From Bacillus_BE sp042263505 (lineage in GTDB: Bacteria > Bacillota > Bacilli > Bacillales > Cytobacillaceae), in NCBI RefSeq assembly GCF_042263505.1, contig NZ_JBHKFI010000008.1, positions 117,154-181,153 on the forward strand: 64,000 nucleotides of DNA, read 5' to 3'. Below the pieces are notes generated by a model. It did not search any database, had not been told where the DNA came from, and was given only the letters and a program-made list of their open reading frames with translations. The position numbers were made by a program, and so were the translations under genes. How positions within the stretch are numbered: position 1 is the stretch's first letter; the number at the start of each line of letters is the position of its first letter. Below, piece after piece: positions 49,555 through 57,853 of the stretch.

Positions 49555-50002
49555 GAGGGTGTCCCAAAAGTATAACCTTTGGGGACAACCCTTATTTGTT
49601 TGGTTCTATTAAATTGTCCGTTGATTTCCGTTCCAGGCGCTTCGCTTTCCGCGGGCGTGACGGGGACTCTCCTCGTCGCTATCGCTCCTGTGGGGTCTCC
49701 CCTGCCCCGTATTCCAGCAGGAGTCTTCGCGCCTTCCACTCCCAATCAACTTAGCGAAAAGAATTAGTATGAATTTTATTAAAAAAATAAGAAAATCATT
49801 CCATTTGGTATAATGAAGTTACCACACAAACAATACACCAGAAAAGAATGATTTTCTTATGTACATGAAATATAGCACGACTGGTTAATACAGAAGATTC
49901 ACTCCAGTCCACTAACTTTATCCATTAATATCCAATAAATCATTCTAAAGAAAAGGGCTTAACCCTAAAAAATCGTTTTTAACGGCTTTTTGGGTCAGCC
50001 TC
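49555..50002. mobile_element. IS-derived remnant or MITE with terminal inverted repeats
   Basis: Left end GAGGGTGTCCCAAAAG and right end, on the minus strand, GAGGCTGACCCAAAAA match at 13 of 16 positions and resemble ends of IS1182-like elements. The left end also folds back on itself (GTGTCCCAAA with TTTGGGGACAA). Inside, AAGAAAATCATTC (about 49787) and GAATGATTTTCTT (about 49846) form an inverted repeat around TATAAT, then ATGTACATGAAATATAG, which looks like the start of a deleted transposase gene. No transposase remains. A GC-rich repeat is nested inside. The stop codon of pbpD follows within 5 bp. Confidence 0.6.
49620..49750 (-). repeat. GC-rich dispersed Bacillus repeat nested in the IS remnant
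   Basis: 131 bp bounded by GTTGATTT and AATCAAC as inverted ends. Inner sequence on the minus strand starts GTTGATTGGGAGTGGAAGGC and contains AGGAGCGATAGCGACGAGGA-like GC-rich stems. Its composition differs sharply from the AT-rich surroundings. I recall this sequence as a common intergenic repeat of many Bacillus genomes. It has no coding capacity. Confidence 0.65.
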
Positions 50003-50006
50003 TTTT

Positions 50007-51866
50007 TTAATACCCTGATACTATAGATTTCCATATATATAATTGCGGACTGTTTGATTCAATTGATTGGATGCTTTTTGAATTATCGCGACCTACCCAA
50101 ACTCCTGCTGTAATCGCTTTTGTCAGTCCAACAAACCAGTAATCCTTATAATCATTGGTGGTTCCTGTTTTTCCACCGACATAGTCAGAAGGAAAATAGG
50201 CTTTACGAGCCGTTCCGGATGTGACTGTTTTTTGCATTAACGTCCTTATTTTATCAACCGTAGCCTGGCTCCATACTTGGACACTTTTGTCATCCCATTT
50301 GTAAAGAAGTTTTCCGTCGATATCAGTTACTTTCGTGATGGCATGAGGGGGTAGATAGGATCCTCCATCTCCAAATACGGTATAAGCACCTGTTAGTTCC
50401 AGTGGAGTCATCCCATAGGTAAATCCCCCAATGGCAGCTGCTAAGGTGTGATCTCTTGTTCCAACCTTTTGAAATTGAAAATGAGATAGATCTTTAAAGC
50501 CATTTTCGATTCCAATGGTGTTTAATAAGCGAATGGCTGGAGTATTGTAAGAATGGATAAAGGCTTGCTCAAGAGTGACCATCCCATACGTGGCTCCACC
50601 ATAATTTTTTGGACAATAGCCTTTGCTACAAAAAGGACCTGCATCAATGGTTGATACCAAGGAGGAATGAGTTCTTTCTATATAAGGTGCATAATCCAAC
50701 AGAGGCTTGATGGATGATCCAGGTTGTCGATAGGCCTGATATCCTCTATTGAAATTGTATTTTTTGTAATTCTTTCCCCCAACTAGTGCGATTAGCTCGT
50801 GTTTCTTATGATTAATCACGGCTGCTGCCCCCTCTATATCCTGATAGGGTAAATAGGTTTTTATAGCAGAAACCGCTCTTTTTTGTACAGAAGTATCAAG
50901 GGCAGTATGGATGATTATACCTGAGTGGATGACCTCCTCTACTCTTTGAGCCAGCTTTTGCTCGAGCTGAGCTCGATCCTTAGAAGGGGCCCGTTTGAGT
51001 TTGATATCATACCCTTCCTTGTGGGAGATAAGCTCTTTTAGTTCGCTTTCTACATAAGTAGTATAGTCCGGATAAGCATCGATTCTTTTTTTGAGTTTTA
51101 GCTGAATCGGTTCCTTTATCAACTGGTTTGCCTCTTCACGGCTGAGATAGCCTTGTTCACTCATTTGGATTAGCAGTCTTTCCTGTCTCTCTTTTGTACG
51201 ACCGAAAGTTTTTAGTGGATCATATAGAGATGGGTTATTCGGAATAGCTGCCAAGAAAGCCAGCTCTGCCTTTGATAGTTTACTTGTCTTTTTTTGAAAA
51301 TATTTTTCTGAAGCTGCTTCGATTCCATAGGTTCCCTGTGAAAAATAAATGGTGTTTATATATAGTTCAAGGATTTCATCCTTCGAATATGTTTGTTCCA
51401 GTTTATAAGCATACAGCAATTCACTTAATTTCCGATTATAGGTTTTCTCATAATTAAGATAAAGATTTCGTGCCAGCTGTTGTGTAATAGTACTAGCACC
51501 CTGTTCAATATTATTGGAGCGCATATTTATGGTAAGTGCACGTGCAATGGCTGAAACATCGAAGCCGCGGTGCTCGTAGAAGTGCTGATCCTCGGAAACA
51601 ATAAAAATATCTTTAAGAAAGGACGGAATATCCTCCATTTTTAAATAAATTCGGTTAACCGGGCCATACATCTCAGAGATCACGTGATGATTTGCATCTT
51701 CTATATAGCTGGTTAGTGTAAGATTTGCCTGATTCAATTGAATTTTTTCATCTAAAACATCATCAAAACTTTGGATTTTATCAGTTTCGCTAGCTGTTGA
51801 GATGATTAGGAACATAAACAGGGGAAAGATAAATAAAATAATTATAAAACCAGTGAATATTCGCAC
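50007..51866 (-). CDS. pbpD: Class A penicillin-binding protein PbpD (PBP4)
   Basis: A 619-residue bifunctional peptidoglycan synthase. The single N-terminal membrane anchor is FTGFIIILFIFPLFMFLIIS. The glycosyltransferase domain has EDQHFYEHRGFD (catalytic Glu) and GASTITQQLARNLYL. The transpeptidase domain has GSSIKPLLDYA (SxxK serine), HSYNTPAIRL (SxN) and GGKTGTTNDYKDYW (KTG). Length is close to PbpD of B. subtilis. The GTG start at 51866 has AAGGAATGAACTGACAAAG upstream, a weak but usable site. It is divergent from kapD. Confidence 0.93.
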   Translation of the reverse strand: MRIFTGFIIILFIFPLFMFLIISTASETDKIQSFDDVLDEKIQLNQANLTLTSYIEDANHHVISEMYGPVNRIYLKMEDIPSFLKDIFIVSEDQHFYEHRGFDVSAIARALTINMRSNNIEQGASTITQQLARNLYLNYEKTYNRKLSELLYAYKLEQTYSKDEILELYINTIYFSQGTYGIEAASEKYFQKKTSKLSKAELAFLAAIPNNPSLYDPLKTFGRTKERQERLLIQMSEQGYLSREEANQLIKEPIQLKLKKRIDAYPDYTTYVESELKELISHKEGYDIKLKRAPSKDRAQLEQKLAQRVEEVIHSGIIIHTALDTSVQKRAVSAIKTYLPYQDIEGAAAVINHKKHELIALVGGKNYKKYNFNRGYQAYRQPGSSIKPLLDYAPYIERTHSSLVSTIDAGPFCSKGYCPKNYGGATYGMVTLEQAFIHSYNTPAIRLLNTIGIENGFKDLSHFQFQKVGTRDHTLAAAIGGFTYGMTPLELTGAYTVFGDGGSYLPPHAITKVTDIDGKLLYKWDDKSVQVWSQATVDKIRTLMQKTVTSGTARKAYFPSDYVGGKTGTTNDYKDYWFVGLTKAITAGVWVGRDNSKSIQSIESNSPQLYIWKSIVSGY

Positions 51867-52135
51867 CTTTGTCAGTTCATTCCTTTAATAAATTAAGATT
51901 TTTCTATAGTCCTTTCTCATCATAATTCAGAAATGGTTAAGGTACAATGCTCTAATTTATTATGGGAAGAAAGGGGGATATGATGAAATGCTCAATTGTT
52001 TCCTTTTTGAGAATATTTTAGAAAAATAAAAAAACTCCTTGCTATCGTGATATAATAGAGAATAAAATTTCGTTAGTTTTCATATTTTTAAGAGTTGTAT
52101 ATTGATAAATTAGTTTATAGGAAGTAGGGGGATAT

Positions 52136-52759
52136 ATGAACGAGGAGCACCAGTATATCTTTATTGACTTTGAATTTACTATGCCAGAAAGAAGCCCTGC
52201 CTTTAAAGGATTTTATCCTGAAATTATTGAGGTCGGAATGGTATCTGTTATTGATAACAAAATAAACGACAAGTTTTCTTCCTTTGTAAAACCAGTTCAA
52301 TTTCCAGTTCTCTCGAGAAGATGCAAATCCTTTCTAAATATCACCCAGGATCAGGTGGATAATGGGATGACCTTAATCCAGTTAGTTAAAAACTTGGAGG
52401 AACTAAGTAGTAAAAGTAGCAAAAACTCTATTGTCACCTGGGGTAATATGGATATGAAGGTACTGCGTCAGAATTGTTTAAAAGTAAATCAAGCATTCCC
52501 TTTTTGCGGCAAGGAAATTGATCTATCCATGGAGTATAAGAGGTTTTTTGGAGATCAAAATCAAACCGGATTATGGAAGGCTGTCCAGGCTTACGGCAAG
52601 GAAGGAACGGGCAAGCATCATCGGGCATTAGATGACGCGTTAACAACCTACCATATTTTTAGTTTAGTAGAGAAGGATAAGCGATATTTAGGCAAAACTG
52701 AGCCGACCACGATTGGAGATTGTGTTGACTTTTCAAAGCTATTAAATAAGTTTGCATAA
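52136..52759 (+). CDS. kapD: 3'-5' exonuclease KapD
   Basis: A 207-residue DEDD-family exonuclease: IFIDFEFTMPE carries the first Asp-x-Glu near residue 9, SIVTWGNMDMKVLRQN the second Asp, and GKHHRALDDALTTYHIF the H-x4-D third motif. In B. subtilis KapD inhibits the KinA pathway to sporulation. The ATG follows AAGTAGGGGGATAT. It is convergent with kapB, sharing a terminator. Confidence 0.91.
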   Translation: MNEEHQYIFIDFEFTMPERSPAFKGFYPEIIEVGMVSVIDNKINDKFSSFVKPVQFPVLSRRCKSFLNITQDQVDNGMTLIQLVKNLEELSSKSSKNSIVTWGNMDMKVLRQNCLKVNQAFPFCGKEIDLSMEYKRFFGDQNQTGLWKAVQAYGKEGTGKHHRALDDALTTYHIFSLVEKDKRYLGKTEPTTIGDCVDFSKLLNKFA

Positions 52760-52793
52760 AAGCCAAATCCTTATAAAGTGATTTGGCTTTTAT
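52758..52793. terminator. Bidirectional terminator between kapD and kapB
   Basis: AAAAGCCAAATC pairs with GATTTGGCTTTT across CTTATAAAGT; it overlaps the kapD stop codon. Confidence 0.88.
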
Positions 52794-52797
52794 CATT

Positions 52798-53181
52798 TCA
52801 TTTAAAATACTCCACCTCTAAAGTCTGAATATTTTTCAAACTCATTTCAGCCCAAGTGGATGAATCCTCTGATAGTTCCTGTTTGCTTTTTTGTACGGCT
52901 TCCTTTAATGATTCTTTGTAATCTGGAATTGTCTCTTCATATTTCTTGACCATCTTTTTAGGGACATTCGTTTGTTCACGGTAGGCTAATGCTCGTCTTT
53001 CGTGAAAGAAGCTGACCTCCATGTCCTTTGGATGATGGATATCCCCCTGCATGGGATGTCTAAGAACTGCCAGCACACGAACAAGGTAATGCTCTGGACG
53101 AATCTCTGTTATTTCCCCAATGTATTTCCCCGTTTTATAAATCGCCGTTACATGATCACCAATTTGAAGTTCTCCCATCAT
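52798..53181 (-). CDS. kapB: Kinase-associated lipoprotein B homologue KapB
   Basis: A 127-residue protein: MGELQIGDHVTAIYKTGKYIGEI, VRVLAVLRHPMQGDIHHP, then a helical charged tail. It matches KapB, which in B. subtilis is co-transcribed with kinB and needed for KinB-dependent sporulation signalling. No lipobox is visible at the N-terminus. No kinB gene is adjacent here. The start ATG 53181 (or the next ATG) follows TGAGGGGATT. Confidence 0.86.
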   Translation of the reverse strand: MMGELQIGDHVTAIYKTGKYIGEITEIRPEHYLVRVLAVLRHPMQGDIHHPKDMEVSFFHERRALAYREQTNVPKKMVKKYEETIPDYKESLKEAVQKSKQELSEDSSTWAEMSLKNIQTLEVEYFK

Positions 53182-53333
53182 AATCCCCTCACCCTAATAG
53201 TATCGTATTTGTATTATCGCGCAAATGAAAAAAAAAGACAAAGAAATAGTTTGTAATTGTTTTCATTGGAAAGCCGTTTTATTATTGATATAATCTATTT
53301 ATACAATGTCAATAGGAGGAAAGGGAGACTGCT

Positions 53334-53543
53334 TTGCTACAATCTTATGTTTTAGGGCTGTTTTTATATTTTCCTGAGGATAAAAGTGAATATATTCCAG
53401 CTGTCATTTGGTTAGTTATATTCATGATTGCTGCTGTGCTGGCAACGAGATTATTCATTATCGTGTCTCGAAAAGAGGCCTTAAAGGCGAAAGAAGTCGA
53501 GGATCGAATGAGTCGACTAAATGAAAAGGAGAACAGTCAATAG
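53334..53543 (+). CDS. Small single-pass membrane protein, unknown function
   Basis: 69 residues from TTG 53334, set by AGGAGGAAAGGGAG. An amphipathic start (LQSYVLGLFLYFP) and one clear transmembrane helix (IPAVIWLVIFMIAAVLATRLFIIV) are followed by a charged cytosolic tail of Lys, Glu and Arg. TATAAT lies near 53289. I do not recognise the family. Its strong ribosome-binding site and composition support a real gene. Confidence 0.7.
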   Translation: MLQSYVLGLFLYFPEDKSEYIPAVIWLVIFMIAAVLATRLFIIVSRKEALKAKEVEDRMSRLNEKENSQ

Positions 53544-53603
53544 GACTGCTCTTTTTTTTGCACTTCAATCGCCTTCGTAACAATAGGAGCTCTTTTTTAA
53601 TAT

Positions 53604-54773
53604 CTAACTGAATGACAGCTTTAATCGTTCAAGTCCATCCAATAGTGTAGCTTTAGTACAAGCGATGTTCATTCTAACGAAACCTTCTCCGCCAGGTCCA
53701 AATTTTGGTCCCGGTTCAAGTCCAAGTTTTCCTTTTTGTAAAAGTTGATTTTTTAACTCTAGGTCTGATAATCCAAGCTTTCGGCAATCTAGCCATAATA
53801 AATAGGTTCCGTCTGGTTCAACCAGAGAAATTTCAGGAATTTGCTTGCTGATAAAGCTTTTGGCGGTCTCTAAATTGTCGGTTAAATACTCTAGCAATTG
53901 TTCTAACCATTCTTCCCCATAGCGATAACTTGCTTCTAAAGCAGTGAGACCAAAAAGATTCAGGCCATGAAGACCTTGCTTTGCAAGAGTATCCTCAAAC
54001 GATTTGCGCTGGTCAGGATTTGGAATAAGGATAGCCGATGCTTGCAAGCCGGCGATATTGAATGTTTTGGTTGGTGCCAGACATGTCAAAATAAAGTCTT
54101 GATAGGATTCATCTAATGAAGCAATTGAAATATGACGATTCGGCTTAAATATTAGATCAGAATGGATTTCATCAGATAAAATGAGACAATGATATTTTTT
54201 GCAAAGCTCAGCTATTTGCCGTAATTCTGACTCTGTCCAAGCTCTTCCACCTGGGTTATGAGGATTGCAGAGCAGGAATAATTTAACTCCTGATTGAAGG
54301 CACTCTTCCATTTGCGAAAAATCGATTTCGTAACGATGATTACTGAGCTGTAATGGGCAATTGACGACTTCTCGTTCATTTTTTTCAATCATGGTAAAAA
54401 AAGGTGTATAAACAGGGGATTGGAGCATGATTTTGTCCCCTGGCTTAGTTAATGCCTGTATGGTGGTGCTGATGGCAGGGACAACACCAGAGTGAAATTT
54501 AATCCAGGAGAGCTCAATATCCCAACCATGTCTCTTCTTAACCCATCCTTGGATCGCTTCTGAAACAGAAGCTTTAGCGAAAGTATAACCAAAAATTCCA
54601 TGATTGACTCGATTTTGAATGGCTTCTTTTACTTCGATTGGTGGAGCAAAATCCATATCAGCGACCCACATTGGAAGAATGTCACTTGTGCCAAAAATTT
54701 CCTTTGTTAATTCCCATTTTACAGATGAGGTATTCAATCTATTAATTGGTTGGTTAAAATCATACTTTGTCAT
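53604..54773 (-). CDS. patB: Cystathionine beta-lyase PatB (MalY/PatB family)
   Basis: A 389-residue fold-type I PLP enzyme with C-S lyase activity on cystathionine and cysteine. MWVADMDFAPPIEVKEAI is the family N-terminal segment; LLCNPHNPGGRAW and LSDEIHSDLIF position PLP; the Schiff-base lysine is in LAPTKTFNIAGLQAS near residue 233; FVRMNIACTK is the C-terminal arginine motif. The start ATG follows AAGGGGTGACGAA. It contributes to homocysteine formation alongside the sulfhydrylase at 10747. Confidence 0.92.
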   Translation of the reverse strand: MTKYDFNQPINRLNTSSVKWELTKEIFGTSDILPMWVADMDFAPPIEVKEAIQNRVNHGIFGYTFAKASVSEAIQGWVKKRHGWDIELSWIKFHSGVVPAISTTIQALTKPGDKIMLQSPVYTPFFTMIEKNEREVVNCPLQLSNHRYEIDFSQMEECLQSGVKLFLLCNPHNPGGRAWTESELRQIAELCKKYHCLILSDEIHSDLIFKPNRHISIASLDESYQDFILTCLAPTKTFNIAGLQASAILIPNPDQRKSFEDTLAKQGLHGLNLFGLTALEASYRYGEEWLEQLLEYLTDNLETAKSFISKQIPEISLVEPDGTYLLWLDCRKLGLSDLELKNQLLQKGKLGLEPGPKFGPGGEGFVRMNIACTKATLLDGLERLKLSFS

Positions 54774-55003
54774 TTCGTCACCCCTTAATCAATTTTTATG
54801 TATTTATATCTATGATAAATTATGAGGAGAAAAAGTAAAATAAAATCGTATTGGAAAGGAAAAATTTATCATAAGTTGATGTCTTTTTATTTATGGCAAA
54901 TGGTTTTGATTTTTTTTTGAAAAGAGAAGCAAATTGAAGGGATATTGTCGAAAAATTCTGCTATAATAATTGTATTTTAATAAATGGTTATGGAGTGAAA
55001 GAC

Positions 55004-55504
55004 ATGAGATTATCGGAACAGGAACTGGAAATCCTTGAAGTTCTTGAAAAAAACGCAAGAACAACTAATGAGGATCTTGCGAAAATGACGAATTTAGCAG
55101 TTGCGGATGTTGAAGCAATCATCAAAAGACTGGAACAGCAAAAGATTATTGTGACCCACACATCAATTGTGAACTGGTCAAAGGTTGAAGGCCATGAAGG
55201 GGTTACGGCCATGATTGATGTAAAGGTTACACCTCAGCGCGGAGTAGGATTTGATGATGTCGCCCAAAGAATTTACCGATTTAAAGAGGTAAAGTCCGTT
55301 TATTTGATGTCTGGTGCCTATGATTTATCTGTAGTAATTGAAGGAAATTCAATGAACGAGGTCGCTCATTTTGTGTCAGAGAAATTATCTACGCTGGATT
55401 CAGTTATTTCTACAACCACTCATTTCATATTAAAGAAATATAAGCATGATGGAAAAATCTTCGAACAAAATGATGAAGATAAACGAATCGTGGTGTCACC
55501 GTAA
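55004..55504 (+). CDS. yugG: Lrp/AsnC family regulator YugG (AlaR)
   Basis: A 166-residue Lrp/AsnC regulator. The N-terminal winged helix-turn-helix is LEILEVLEKNARTTNEDLAKM, then VADVEAIIKRLEQQKII. The C-terminal RAM/ACT-like domain has TAMIDVKVTPQRGVGFDDVA and VYLMSGAYDLSVVIEG. A GTG at 54995 abuts GGAG, so ATG 55004 is used. The 1-bp overlap with the next aminotransferase gene indicates one operon. In B. subtilis YugG is reported as AlaR, activator of the alanine transaminase gene alaT. Confidence 0.9.
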   Translation: MRLSEQELEILEVLEKNARTTNEDLAKMTNLAVADVEAIIKRLEQQKIIVTHTSIVNWSKVEGHEGVTAMIDVKVTPQRGVGFDDVAQRIYRFKEVKSVYLMSGAYDLSVVIEGNSMNEVAHFVSEKLSTLDSVISTTTHFILKKYKHDGKIFEQNDEDKRIVVSP

Positions 55505-56670
55505 TGGAACAAACAAAATCATATATTTCCCGCACAGTTGAAGAACTTAAACCTTCAGGGATTCGCCGTTTTTTTGATTTAGCAGCGGGAATGGAGGGAG
55601 TTATTTCTTTAGGAGTAGGTGAGCCAGATTTTGTCACATCCTGGTCGATAAGGGAAGCAGCCATTTTATCTCTTGAACAGGGCTATACCTCCTATACAGC
55701 AAATGCGGGTTTAATGGAGTTAAGAGAAGAAATTGCCAAATATATGAGCAGTCGATTTAAGGTTGATTACAACCCAAAGAATCAAATCATTGTTACGGTT
55801 GGTGCAAGTCAGGCATTGGATATTGCCCTAAGAGCGGTAATCGATCCCGGTGATGAGGTTATTGTATTGAATCCATGTTTTGTCGCTTATGCACCTTTAG
55901 TGACCTTAGCAGGCGGAAAACCAATTGAACTCCAAACATTAAAGGAAAATGATTTCAAAGTAACACCAGATCAACTTGAAGCTGTTGTGACTTCGAGAAC
56001 GAAGGCCATTATTATTTGTTCCCCTAATAATCCAACAGGATCGATGATGACGAAGCAAGAATTAGAAGGGTTTACTGATTTTGTTAAGAAATATGATTTA
56101 TTGGTCTTTTCTGATGAGATCTACGCTGAGCTAAGCTATGATGAGAAATATACAAGTATGAGCTCCATAGAAGGAATGAAGGAGAGAACGATTTTAATCT
56201 CAGGATTTTCAAAGGGGTTTGCCATGACTGGATGGCGGCTTGGATTTGTCTGTGCACCAGTTGAAATCACAGAAGCGATGCTGAAAATCCATCAATATGG
56301 AATGATGTGTGCTCCAACCATGTCTCAATTTGCCGCAGTTGAGGCATTAAAGAACGGAAGAGAAGATGTAGAAGAGATGAAAAAAAGCTATCGTAGACGC
56401 CGAAATTATTTTGTCCAATCCTTAAATGAGATTGGGCTAACCTGTCATGTACCGGGTGGAGCGTTTTATGCATTTCCATCTATTAAAAGTACAGGGTTAA
56501 CCTCTGAACAATTCGCTGAGAAATTATTGCTTGAAGAGCAAGTTGCAGTGGTTCCTGGTGACGTATTTGGCATAAGTGGTGAAGGCTATGTCCGTTGCTC
56601 TTATGCGACGTCAATGGAACAGCTACAGGAAGCAGTAAGTAGAATGAAACGATTTTTACAGCAATTTTAG
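55504..56670 (+). CDS. yugH: Class I aminotransferase YugH (alanine transaminase AlaT)
   Basis: A 388-residue PLP aminotransferase. ICSPNNPTGSMM and VFSDEIYAELSYDEKYT place the cofactor; the catalytic lysine is in LISGFSKGFAMTGWRLGF near residue 238; EGYVRCSYATS supplies the substrate arginine. It matches YugH, reported as the alanine transaminase AlaT of B. subtilis. Start ATG 55504 overlaps the last base of yugG. Confidence 0.9.
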   Translation: MEQTKSYISRTVEELKPSGIRRFFDLAAGMEGVISLGVGEPDFVTSWSIREAAILSLEQGYTSYTANAGLMELREEIAKYMSSRFKVDYNPKNQIIVTVGASQALDIALRAVIDPGDEVIVLNPCFVAYAPLVTLAGGKPIELQTLKENDFKVTPDQLEAVVTSRTKAIIICSPNNPTGSMMTKQELEGFTDFVKKYDLLVFSDEIYAELSYDEKYTSMSSIEGMKERTILISGFSKGFAMTGWRLGFVCAPVEITEAMLKIHQYGMMCAPTMSQFAAVEALKNGREDVEEMKKSYRRRRNYFVQSLNEIGLTCHVPGGAFYAFPSIKSTGLTSEQFAEKLLLEEQVAVVPGDVFGISGEGYVRCSYATSMEQLQEAVSRMKRFLQQF

Positions 56671-56684
56671 CTGAAAGAAAAAAA

Positions 56685-56709
56685 GGACAAACGATTGTCG
56701 TTTTGTCCA
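56685..56709 (+). terminator. Hairpin after yugH
   Basis: GGACAAACGA pairs with TCGTTTTGTCC (one bulge); no strong T-run follows. The second hairpin at 56713 probably completes termination. Confidence 0.6.
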
Positions 56710-56712
56710 ACT

Positions 56713-56770
56713 AAAAAGGGGGGAATACTAGAAAGCCTTATCACAAGGATATCCAGTATTCCTCTTTTTA
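56713..56770. terminator. Long bidirectional hairpin between yugH and the XRE gene
   Basis: GGAATACT (56722-56729) pairs with AGTATTCC (56755-56762), with flanking AAAAAG and CTTTTT and an inner CCTT/AAGG pair. Confidence 0.75.
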
Positions 56771-56832
56771 TACATTTTTAGAAAAATTTAATTAAAAATG
56801 AAACGGTGTTTTTTCATTAGGTCATCTGAAGA

Positions 56833-57030
56833 TTATTGTTGCAGTAACTCTGAAGTGGGTATATCAAGAACTGTGGAAATCAAAAGAATCATATTATTAT
56901 CAGGGGTTTGCTCTCCCGATTCATATTTTGCGACCCTTGCTGCCCCGATTCTCAGCTTTAAAGCGAGCTCTTCTTGTGTAAGATTTTGGTCTTCACGAGC
57001 CTTCTTAATATTTTGTCCTAATGTTGGCAT
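56833..57030 (-). CDS. Small XRE-family HTH regulator
   Basis: A 65-residue single-domain repressor-like protein: LGQNIKKAREDQNLTQEELALKL contains the turn, RIGAARVAKYESGEQTPD the recognition helix, and LLISTVLDIPTSELL the last helix. GGAGGGGGGATTTTAT fixes ATG 57030. Such stand-alone HTH proteins usually regulate nearby genes or phage functions; no target palindrome is evident here. It is divergent from yugI. Confidence 0.85.
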   Translation of the reverse strand: MPTLGQNIKKAREDQNLTQEELALKLRIGAARVAKYESGEQTPDNNMILLISTVLDIPTSELLQQ

Positions 57031-57220
57031 ATAAAATCCCCCCTCCACTATTTCTTTAAGTTGATTTTATCATAGTGTAAATAATGACATAGTTTATTTT
57101 CGTGAACATTCTGTTAATTGAGGTTTGCACTTGAGCATGATTTTTGTATAAATGTAATTTTTATGATATAATTTTTTATTGCGTATAATGAGATAAAAAT
57201 AAAGGTTTAGGAGTGTTTCT

Positions 57221-57610
57221 ATGGCAGAAACTATTGAAGTAGGCAGTGTATTAACTGGAAAAGTTACGGGAATTCAACCTTATGGAGCATTTGTTGCCCT
57301 AGATGAAAATATTCAAGGACTTGTACACATTTCAGAAATTACTCATGGTTATGTTAAGGATATCAATGATTTCCTTAAAGTAGGCGATGAAGTGAATGTG
57401 AAAGTTCTTTCTGTTGACCAAAAGGCAGGAAAAATTGGTTTATCTATTCGTGCAACAGAAGAAGCACCAGTACAAATTGAGGCTCAAAAGGTAAAAAAAC
57501 CACGTAGACGTCAAGCTGCAGCAGCGATCCAACAGGATACTGAACAGCCACAAGGATTCAATACTCTTAAAGATAAGCTTCAAGAGTGGATTGAGCAATC
57601 TCAAAAATAA
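57221..57610 (+). CDS. yugI: S1-domain RNA-binding protein YugI (general stress protein 13)
   Basis: A 129-residue protein with one S1 OB-fold: VGSVLTGKVTGIQPYGAFVAL, GLVHISEITHGYVKD and VKVLSVDQKAGKIGLSIRA. A basic linker (KVKKPRRRQAA) and a short amphipathic tail (TLKDKLQEWIEQSQK) follow. It matches YugI/GSP13, a ribosome-associated protein. The ATG follows GGTTTAGGAGTGTTTCT. Confidence 0.92.
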   Translation: MAETIEVGSVLTGKVTGIQPYGAFVALDENIQGLVHISEITHGYVKDINDFLKVGDEVNVKVLSVDQKAGKIGLSIRATEEAPVQIEAQKVKKPRRRQAAAAIQQDTEQPQGFNTLKDKLQEWIEQSQK

Positions 57611-57626
57611 TAGTAAATGATAAAGA

Positions 57627-57649
57627 CCAAGCGAATGCTTGGCTTTTTT
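57627..57649 (+). terminator. Terminator of yugI
   Basis: CCAAGC and GCTTGG around GAAT, followed by CTTTTTT. Confidence 0.88.
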
Positions 57650-57695
57650 CTTTCGTGCAAGTTTTATTAATCATTAAATTCAGAGGATAAAAAAA

Positions 57696-57808
57696 TTGAA
57701 ACCTTTTATCCAGTTGTTCGTATAAACAATAGACAACATCATAAAAGTTATTTGGAGGAGTCTGTCACATAAGGGATATTTATGTCCTTTTTGTGATGGA
57801 CTTTTTTG
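57696..57808 (+). promoter_or_regulatory. Promoter and attenuator-like leader of the antiporter gene
   Basis: TTGAAA (57696) and TATAAA (57721), 19 bp apart, form a possible promoter. Between it and the gene is a strong intrinsic terminator: AGTC, TCACA and AAGG arms pair with CCTT, TGTGA and GACT (57759-57803), then TTTTTT. A terminator 45 bp before the start codon, with its own promoter ahead, suggests conditional read-through. I cannot match it to a known riboswitch class. Confidence 0.5.
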
Positions 57809-57853
57809 CATGTTATTTAGGTTTCATCAAAAGATAGGGGTGAGGAGGAATAC

